Source of the DNA: Methyloceanibacter sp.
GTDB taxonomy: Bacteria; Pseudomonadota; Alphaproteobacteria; Rhizobiales; Methyloligellaceae
Reading direction: 5' to 3'
DNA length: 8,428 bases
Assembly (NCBI GenBank): GCA_025449615.1
Contig: JANWJA010000129.1
Coordinates: 1 to 8,428, forward strand
The position numbers were made by a program, and so were the translations under genes. Positions 1 to 8,428 of the stretch are shown one piece after another; position 1 is the first letter of the stretch, and each line of letters begins with the position of its first letter. The notes beneath the pieces are model-generated. The model was not told the DNA's origin. It saw only the letters and a list, made by a program, of their open reading frames with translations, and made no database searches.

Positions 1-1761
<1,761 letters not shown>

Positions 1762-1773
1762 TGGTCGATCCGG

Positions 1774-3863
<2,090 letters not shown>

Positions 3864-4070
3864 GAAACGTCCCTAACTCCCTGACGGGCGCTCTTTTTCG
3901 GAAGCCGCCGCGTCGTCAAGACCCAAGAATTCTGGGATTGGCGCTCCCACCCGCCAACGGCTGAAATCAAGCCGCCAACAGCCCCTGGAAGGCCCGCGCG
4001 AGGCTCTAACATATGGGGAATGGGGGTGCAATATTTCCGGACGCGGCCTGATCTGCGGCCTCAGATGGGC
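3864..4070 (-). promoter_or_regulatory. atp operon leader and presumed promoter region
   Basis: The atp operon has no gene upstream on its strand within 900 bases, so its promoter should lie here, in the left part of the 283-bp atpH/padR divergent gap. I see no strong sigma-70 promoter. The best weak candidate on the minus strand is TTGCAC (4031-4026) with TTAGAG (4009-4004), spacer 16. A second TTGACG (3919-3914) has no convincing -10. The stretch also holds the direct repeat CCGCCAAC (3951-3958 and 3972-3979, 21 bp apart), the direct repeat GCGGCCT (4043-4049 and 4055-4061), the inverted repeat ATCTG/CAGAT (4051-4055 and 4062-4066), and a near-palindrome around AGAATTCT (3922-3936). Presence of a promoter is inferred from layout; the exact elements are uncertain. 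Confidence 0.4.
3951..3979. repeat. 8-bp direct repeat, two copies 21 bp apart, in the atp leader
   Basis: CCGCCAAC occurs at 3951-3958 and again at 3972-3979. On the atp strand this reads GTTGGCGG twice, about 90 to 115 bases before the GTG of atpH. The 21-bp period is two helical turns, so both copies face the same side of the DNA, as activator sites often do. A small inverted repeat CGGCT/AGCCG (3958-3962 and 3970-3974) lies between them. Function is unknown; chance is possible in GC-rich DNA. Confidence 0.45.
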
Positions 4071-4075
4071 AGCAA

Positions 4076-4124
4076 AAGATATATCTTGCAATGGCTGTAT
4101 AAGACCTATCTTTCGATACATCTT
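4076..4124. promoter_or_regulatory. Probable PadR operator array: AAGA-N4-TCTT palindromes over the padR promoter
   Basis: Three related 12-bp units lie in this AT-rich island. Unit 1 (4076-4087, AAGATATATCTT) is a perfect palindrome. Unit 2 (4101-4112, AAGACCTATCTT) keeps both AAGA and TCTT arms, exactly 25 bp from unit 1. Unit 3 (4113-4124, TCGATACATCTT) directly abuts unit 2 and matches unit 1 at 9 of 12 positions, keeping only the right arm. Possible core promoter elements for padR lie inside the array (TATAAG at 4098-4103 as -10, or TTGCAA at 4086-4091 as -35), so a bound protein would block padR transcription. PadR-family repressors are dimers, commonly bind palindromes and often autoregulate. 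That this array is bound by the adjacent PadR is inference. Confidence 0.6.
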
Positions 4125-4146
4125 AAACGAACAAGGAAAAACAACG

Positions 4147-4770
4147 ATGCATAACCACATACATCACGAGGACGACCGAAGGGGCTTTCGGGCCGCCAGG
4201 CGCTTTGCCCGCCACATGGGCGAGGGCGCTCGTTTCGGGCGCGGCGGCGGCGGCGAAGGCCGCGGCGACTGGTTCCGGGTCGGCCGCATGCTCGCCCATG
4301 GCGATCTGAAATTGCTGGCGCTGGCGCTGATCGAAGAGCAGCCGCGTCACGGCTACGAGCTGATCAAACTGATCGAGGAGAAGACCAGCGGCTGCTACAG
4401 CCCGAGCCCCGGCGTGGTCTATCCCACGCTCACCTTCCTGGAGGAGGCCGGATACGTCACCGCCGAGAGCGAAGGCGCCAAGAAGCGCTACAGCATCACG
4501 GAAGAGGGACGGGCCCATCTTGAGGAGAACCGCGATATCGCCGATCTGGTGCTGGCGCGGCTTTCGGGCCTCGGCAAAAAGATGGCGCGGATGCGCCGCG
4601 AGCGCGGGAACGATCGGGACGAAGACCAGAGCGTGCCGCAGCTGGTGGGCGCTGCGCTCGACAATCTCCGGGCGACCGCGGTGAAGCGGCTCGAGACCGA
4701 GGATGACGAGGCTGAGACAAAGATCGTCGAGATTCTGGCCCGCGCCGCGCAAGACATCCGCAAAGCGTAA
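4147..4770 (+). CDS. PadR-family transcriptional regulator, YqjI/NfeR-like, with His- and Gly/Arg-rich N-terminal extension
   Basis: This is a 207-residue DNA-binding repressor of the PadR family. Residues 49-125 form the winged helix: LAHGDLKLLALALIEEQPRH, then GYELIKLIEE (69-78), the recognition region SPSPGVVYPTLTFLEEAGYV (85-104) and the wing KKRYSITEEGRAHL (112-125). Residues 126-207 are a helical, charged dimerisation tail. An extension of about 45 residues comes first: MHNHIHHEDD, with His at 2, 4, 6 and 7, then an Arg/Gly-rich linker with four consecutive GGC codons. This layout, and the winged-helix wording, resemble E. coli YqjI (NfeR), whose His/Cys-rich N-terminus is linked to nickel and iron response. 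Here there are fewer His residues and the only Cys is C83, so metal sensing is a hypothesis. The ATG is preceded by AAGGA at 4133-4137. It is divergent from atpH and convergent with the MEKHLA gene (11-bp gap). No ferric-siderophore reductase gene, the E. coli partner, is in the window. Confidence 0.9.
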   Translation: MHNHIHHEDDRRGFRAARRFARHMGEGARFGRGGGGEGRGDWFRVGRMLAHGDLKLLALALIEEQPRHGYELIKLIEEKTSGCYSPSPGVVYPTLTFLEEAGYVTAESEGAKKRYSITEEGRAHLEENRDIADLVLARLSGLGKKMARMRRERGNDRDEDQSVPQLVGAALDNLRATAVKRLETEDDEAETKIVEILARAAQDIRKA

Positions 4771-4781
4771 GCGGATAAAAT

Positions 4782-5225
4782 TCAGAGGCGCTGCCAGGAC
4801 GAGAATTTCGCGGCCTGGCCGCGCCTCACGCCTTCTAGATCCAGAAGCTCCCAGACGACACCGTGCTCGATGCGAAAGCAGGCGCCGGACTTCGCGACAC
4901 GAACGCCGCTATAGCCGGTCATGAAACCGTTCTTGGCGACAGCGTCGAGCAAAGCCTGCCGCGTGGCCCGGTCTGCAGGTTCGGCCGAGAGGCGCGACGG
5001 CAGCGACATGAACTCTTCCCACGAATAGCCGAAGCATGCTTGCGCCGCCCCGTTGGCGTAGATGAAGATCGGGTCTGGTTCAGTGTTGTGCGCGAGGATG
5101 ACGAACGGCGCCTCCGCGTAGAGCCAATTTGCGTCCGTTCCCTCTGGCACGAGCGGTACGCCGACGAGGCGCGCATAGCTGCCGGTGAGGAGGGCGAAGA
5201 ATTCAGGGTCGGTGGAGCGATGCAT
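4782..5225 (-). CDS. MEKHLA-domain (PAS-like) protein
   Basis: This is a small soluble protein of 147 residues made almost entirely of one MEKHLA domain, a PAS-related fold first named from plant HD-ZIP III factors and also found alone in bacteria. Recognisable blocks are APFVILAHNTEPDPIFIYAN (39-58), AAQACFGYSWEEFMSLPSRL (60-79, with SAE following) and GFMTGYSGVRVAKSGACFRI (100-119), ending in GQAAKFSSW. There is no attached kinase, cyclase or DNA-binding domain and no signal peptide, so its output and ligand are unknown. I start it at the ATG 5225-5223. The frame also allows a TTG at 5240-5238, directly after the priA TGA, adding MAAAP; neither start has a clear ribosome site. It lies 15 bases downstream of priA on the same strand, so cotranscription and translational coupling with priA are likely. 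It converges on padR. Confidence 0.85.
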   Translation of the reverse strand: MHRSTDPEFFALLTGSYARLVGVPLVPEGTDANWLYAEAPFVILAHNTEPDPIFIYANGAAQACFGYSWEEFMSLPSRLSAEPADRATRQALLDAVAKNGFMTGYSGVRVAKSGACFRIEHGVVWELLDLEGVRRGQAAKFSSWQRL

Positions 5226-5240
5226 CGGAGCCGCTGCCAA

Positions 5241-7433
5241 TCACAAGAAACTATACGGATCGACATCAACCACCAGCCGGATATCGCCCTTCGGCTTGGG
5301 CGCTTCGGAGAGCCAGAGGCGGAGATAGGTCTGGAGGTCTGTTTCGCGCGGGGCTTTGATCAGCAGTCGATAACGGTGACGGCCGCGGATGACGGAGAGC
5401 GGCGCTTCGGCAGGGCCTAGAATCTCGATCTTGGCCGCAGAGGGCGCGGCGCGAGCGACGCTTCGCGCATAGCTCTCCGCCGCTTCGCGAGAACTTCCGG
5501 TCACAAGCAGCGAGGCGAGGCGGCCGAAAGGCGGCATGTGCGCCGATTTGCGGGCTTCGATCTCGCGGGCAAGGAAGGTGTCGCGGTCGCCTGAAACGAG
5601 TGCCGCGATCACCGGATGCTCCGGCATGTAAGTCTGGATCAGGCCGCGCCCCTTCACGGTTTCGCGGCCGGCGCGGCCCGTGACCTGATTGAGCAGTTGG
5701 AAGGTGCGCTCGGCGGCGCGCGGGTCGGCCTGGGCAAGGCCAAGGTCGGCATCGACCACGCCGACCAAAGCCAGCCCTGGGAAATGATGGCCCTTCGCGA
5801 CGAGTTGGGTGCCGATGATGACGTCGACCTCGCGCGCCTCAATCTCACGCAAGGTCTCACGGAGATCGGCGATGCTCTCGACAAGGTCGCTCGAGAGCAG
5901 GGTGCGCCTCGCCTCAGGAAACAGCTCCGCAATTTCCTCGGCGATGCGCTCGACGCCGGGTCCGCATGGCACCAATGAATTCTCCGCGCCGCATTTCGGG
6001 CAGATTTCGGGAAGCGGGGTGAACTTGCCGCAATGGTGACATTCGAGCCGTTTCCGGAATCTGTGCTCGACCAGCCAGGCCGAGCAATTCGGACATTCGA
6101 ATTTGAAGCCGCATTTCCGGCAGAGCGTGACCGGCGCATAGCCGCGGCGATTGAGAAACAGCAGCGCCTGCTCGCCGCGGGCCAGAGTTGCCGCCACCTC
6201 TTCGATCAATGCTGGCGAGAGAAAGCGGCCGCGCTCCGGCTGACTTTTCCGCATGTCGATCTCTTTGATGTCTGGGAGGCTTGCGTTTTTGTAGCGCTCG
6301 GTAAGCCTGACGTGGCGATAGCGTCCCCACTCGACATTGACCAGGCTCTCGATCGAGGGCGTGGCAGAGCTCAGCACGACGGGAATCTGCCCGAGAGAGC
6401 CGCGCAGCACCGCCATGTCGCGCGCCTGATAAGCGACACGATCTTCTTGCTTGTAGCTCTGGTCGTGCTCTTCATCGACGACGATGAGACCGAGATTGGG
6501 GAAGGGGAGAAACAGTGACGAGCGGGCGCCGACCACGAGCTTGGCTTTGTTCTCGGCGACGGCGCGCCAGACACGGCCGCGCGTCGCCGAGGTCATGCCC
6601 GAATGCCATTCGGCGGGCTTGGCACCGAAGCGTTCCTGACAGCGGGCGATGAATTGGCTGGTGAGCGCGATCTCGGGCATTAGCACCAGCGCCTGCTTGC
6701 CCTGCTTCAGGGCTTGCGCAATCGCTTCGAAATAGACTTCCGTCTTGCCGGAGCCGGTGACGCCGTCGAGCAACGTTACGGTGAAGCCGTCATTGGTGTT
6801 GTTGACCAGTCCCGTCGCGGCTTGCGCCTGCTCAGGCGTAAGCTTGGCGCGCTCCCGCGTCAGATCGAGCGGCATTGCATGCCAGTCGGGCAGAGGCTCG
6901 GTGATGAAGCTGCCGGCGTCGACGAGGCCATCGATCACGCCGGTGCTGACGCCCGCGGCTTCGGCGAGGCTCGACTTGGTCCAGATCAATCCGTTCTTCG
7001 CCTGCTCGATGACGCGAGCCCGCGCCGGCGTCATTCGCGACGGCGTGTCGCCGGCGAAGCGGACGCCATAACGCGGCGCCGGAGGATCGAAGGCCCGGCC
7101 CGCGCTCATCATCATGCGGAGCACCATGCCGGGGGGCGCGAGGGTGTATCTCGACACCCAATCGAGGAAATCGAGCGAGACAGGCGGGAGCTTCGGCACA
7201 TCGTTGATCGCCTCGACGATGGCTTTCAGCTTGTCGCGCTTAATCTTCGGCGCGGGCTCGTCGGTTCCACGGCGCCAAACCACGCCGAGATATTCGACCG
7301 TGCCTAGGGGCGCCACGACGAACTGGCCAGGCTCGACCTTCATGCCCTTCGGCACGAGATAGTCGTAGGCCGCAGGCAGAGCGAGCGGCAGCAGCACGGG
7401 TACGGTTTTGGGTTCCGGCTTCGTTTTGGCCAA
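5241..7433 (-). CDS. priA: Primosomal protein N' (replication restart helicase PriA)
   Basis: PriA recognises stalled or collapsed forks and reloads the replicative helicase; it is a superfamily 2 3'-to-5' DNA helicase. The 730-residue product has the usual length. The 3'-end-binding domain is at about 10-110 (VPVLLPLALPAAYDYLVPKG), followed by a winged helix. The helicase core has Walker A GVTGSGKT (224-231), DEEH box (320-323) and SSATPS (355-360). Eight zinc-binding cysteines are present in pairs: C438/C441, C447/C450, C465/C468 and C478/C481. The second helicase lobe shows GTQLVAKGHHFP (541-552), DADLGLAQADPRAAERT (561-577) and QVTGRAGR (583-590). The C-terminal domain runs to VVDVDPYSFL. 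The only plausible start is TTG at 7433-7431: an in-frame TGA lies five codons upstream (7448-7446), and homology begins by about residue 11. No clear ribosome site is visible. Divergent from xerC. Confidence 0.97.
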   Translation of the reverse strand: MAKTKPEPKTVPVLLPLALPAAYDYLVPKGMKVEPGQFVVAPLGTVEYLGVVWRRGTDEPAPKIKRDKLKAIVEAINDVPKLPPVSLDFLDWVSRYTLAPPGMVLRMMMSAGRAFDPPAPRYGVRFAGDTPSRMTPARARVIEQAKNGLIWTKSSLAEAAGVSTGVIDGLVDAGSFITEPLPDWHAMPLDLTRERAKLTPEQAQAATGLVNNTNDGFTVTLLDGVTGSGKTEVYFEAIAQALKQGKQALVLMPEIALTSQFIARCQERFGAKPAEWHSGMTSATRGRVWRAVAENKAKLVVGARSSLFLPFPNLGLIVVDEEHDQSYKQEDRVAYQARDMAVLRGSLGQIPVVLSSATPSIESLVNVEWGRYRHVRLTERYKNASLPDIKEIDMRKSQPERGRFLSPALIEEVAATLARGEQALLFLNRRGYAPVTLCRKCGFKFECPNCSAWLVEHRFRKRLECHHCGKFTPLPEICPKCGAENSLVPCGPGVERIAEEIAELFPEARRTLLSSDLVESIADLRETLREIEAREVDVIIGTQLVAKGHHFPGLALVGVVDADLGLAQADPRAAERTFQLLNQVTGRAGRETVKGRGLIQTYMPEHPVIAALVSGDRDTFLAREIEARKSAHMPPFGRLASLLVTGSSREAAESYARSVARAAPSAAKIEILGPAEAPLSVIRGRHRYRLLIKAPRETDLQTYLRLWLSEAPKPKGDIRLVVDVDPYSFL

Positions 7434-7534
7434 GGTCGCGAGGCTTCAGTTAAGGGACGGGAAGGAACTCTGCTTCCATATAGTAGCTCAGAGGCCGATG
7501 ATGGGACGTGGCCCGAATCGGGGGATCCTGAAGC
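7434..7534. promoter_or_regulatory. Divergent priA/xerC promoter region
   Basis: These 101 bp separate two genes pointing away from each other, so both promoters should be here. The only AT-rich block is CCATATAGTAGC (7477-7488), which offers TATAGT (7479-7484) as a -10 for xerC and TACTAT (7485-7480) as a -10 for priA; no good -35 is found for either at normal spacing. A short palindrome CCCGAATCGGG (7512-7522) sits just before the xerC start and overlaps the GGGGGA that may serve as its ribosome site. The region call rests on layout; individual elements are uncertain. Confidence 0.4.
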
Positions 7535-8428
7535 GTGGCAGAGAAGGCCGAAGCGCCGCAAGTGATGGGCTCGCCTTATGTGCGCGAGGCGGTCCAGGCG
7601 TGGCTCGACTATCTTTCGACCGAGCGGCAACTCTCGGCAAATACCTCCGAAGCCTATGCACGCGACATCTCCCAATTCCTCGCTTTCCTTGCCGCTCATT
7701 TCAATCGCCTGCCGGATATGACGCAGCTGCTTGGGCTTAGTGCGCGGGACGTGCGCGGGTTCCTCGCGGCGCGCAGAAACGACGAGGTTGGCAGCCGGAG
7801 TCTGGCGCGCGCGTTGTCGGCGCTCCGTATGTTCTACAAATTCCTCGAACGGCGCGGCTACGGCAAGAATGACGCGATCCGCGGCGTCTCGCTGCCCAAA
7901 CTGCCGCATTCGGTGCCGAAGCCGCTGACGGCGCTGAAAGCCACCGCGCTGGTCGAGAGTCCGGACATTGCGTCGTCCGAAAACGCCGAACCCTGGATCG
8001 CGGCGCGTGACATCGCGGTGCTATCGCTACTTTACGGCTCGGGCCTGCGTATCTCCGAGGCGCTGTCGCTGCAACGCAAGGACGCGCCGCTGAAGGGCCG
8101 CGACATGCTGCGGGTGAAGGGCAAAGGCAACAAGACCCGAGTGGTGCCGGTGCTGCCCTTCGCGCGGGAGGCGGTCGCGGAGTATCTCAAACTCTGTCCG
8201 ATCGAGCTCGGCTCCGACGATCCGCTGTTCGTCGGGGTGCGCGGCAAGCAGCTCAGCCCCCGCATCATCCAGCTTCTGATCGCGAGGTCGCGTGCAGCGC
8301 TTGGCCTGCCTGAGACGGCAACGCCGCATGCGCTCCGTCACTCCTTCGCCACGCATCTCCTCGGCGCGGGCGCGGATTTGCGCTCGATCCAGGAGCTGCT
8401 CGGGCACGCGAGCCTCTCCACAACGCAG
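7535..8428 (+). CDS. xerC: Tyrosine recombinase XerC (cut by window edge before catalytic Tyr)
   Basis: XerC, with XerD, resolves chromosome dimers at dif before cell division. The 298 visible residues cover the N-terminal SAM-like core-binding domain (about 15-105, with WLDYLSTERQLSANTSEAY at 23-41) and most of the catalytic domain. Catalytic residues seen: R172 in YGSGLRISEAL, K197 in VKGKGNKTR, H265 and R268 in PHALRHSFATHLL, and H291 in LLGHASLSTTQ. By family spacing the nucleophilic Tyr should be about residue 300, two codons past the edge. The start is GTG at 7535, since an in-frame TGA is at 7529-7531 and GGGGGA lies 9 bases upstream; an ATG at 7565 would lose ten non-conserved residues. 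I prefer XerC to XerD from the priA neighbourhood and the LPKLPHSVPKPL linker; it could be another Xer-type enzyme. Confidence 0.9.
   Translation, partial: MAEKAEAPQVMGSPYVREAVQAWLDYLSTERQLSANTSEAYARDISQFLAFLAAHFNRLPDMTQLLGLSARDVRGFLAARRNDEVGSRSLARALSALRMFYKFLERRGYGKNDAIRGVSLPKLPHSVPKPLTALKATALVESPDIASSENAEPWIAARDIAVLSLLYGSGLRISEALSLQRKDAPLKGRDMLRVKGKGNKTRVVPVLPFAREAVAEYLKLCPIELGSDDPLFVGVRGKQLSPRIIQLLIARSRAALGLPETATPHALRHSFATHLLGAGADLRSIQELLGHASLSTTQ

Noticed and set aside
4123..4752. 209-codon minus-strand frame opposite padR
   Set aside because: Mirror of padR codons; padR has a clear family match, a good ribosome site and upstream promoter features.
4771..4781. Bidirectional intrinsic terminator between padR and the MEKHLA gene
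   Set aside because: Only 11 bases separate the stops, with no hairpin plus T-run on either strand.
4863..5420. 185-codon plus-strand frame across the MEKHLA/priA junction
   Set aside because: Antisense to two recognised genes and without homology that I can see.
6714..7307. 197-codon plus-strand frame inside priA
   Set aside because: Antisense shadow rich in Arg, Ala and Gly; PriA domains on the other strand are unmistakable.
7340..7909. 189-codon minus-strand frame spanning the priA start, intergenic region and xerC
   Set aside because: Out of frame with priA and antisense to xerC; its C-terminal part is priA read in the wrong frame.
7535..8428. xerC as an integron or phage integrase marking a mobile element
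   Set aside because: The sequence is of the compact housekeeping XerC type, sits beside priA, and no attachment-site repeats or mobile genes are visible.

Overview
The window looks like ordinary chromosome from a GC-rich alphaproteobacterium, most likely a member of the Hyphomicrobiales (Rhizobiales). This is judged from the protein sequences, from the stand-alone F1 operon order atpH-A-G-D with no F0 genes attached, and from having xerC and priA beside it. I cannot name a genus. I see no insertion sequence, phage gene, CRISPR array, tRNA or rRNA.

Layout from left to right. Positions 1-3863 (minus strand) hold the F1 part of ATP synthase, transcribed right to left: atpH (delta), atpA (alpha), atpG (gamma) and the first 282 codons of atpD (beta), which runs off the left edge. 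Spacing is tight (1-base overlap, 12 bases, 31 bases), so this is one operon. Positions 3864-4146 are a divergent intergenic region. On its right side is a cluster of AAGA-N4-TCTT palindromes, and on its left is the atp leader with short direct repeats. Positions 4147-4770 (plus) encode a PadR-family regulator with a His-rich, Gly/Arg-rich N-terminal extension, resembling E. coli YqjI/NfeR. Positions 4782-5225 (minus) encode a small PAS-like MEKHLA-domain protein, convergent with padR. Positions 5241-7433 (minus) encode the primosomal helicase PriA, and 7535-8428 (plus) encode a XerC-type tyrosine recombinase that runs off the right edge two codons before its expected catalytic tyrosine.

How the genes fit together. 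The atp genes build the catalytic head and stator/rotor connection of ATP synthase. PriA and XerC are genome-maintenance genes (replication restart and chromosome dimer resolution) sharing a 101-bp divergent promoter region. From memory, many Rhizobiales have xerC, priA and the atp operon close together. The padR and MEKHLA pair between priA and atpH is the accessory part of this window. The MEKHLA gene starts 15 bases after the priA stop and is probably cotranscribed with priA. PadR is on the other strand, and its promoter region carries a likely autoregulatory operator array about 210 bp upstream of atpH.

Nothing here amounts to a clearly new system. The most worthwhile leads are the three-unit operator array in front of padR, the possible metal-sensing N-terminus of that PadR, and the question of whether this regulator also touches the atp operon.
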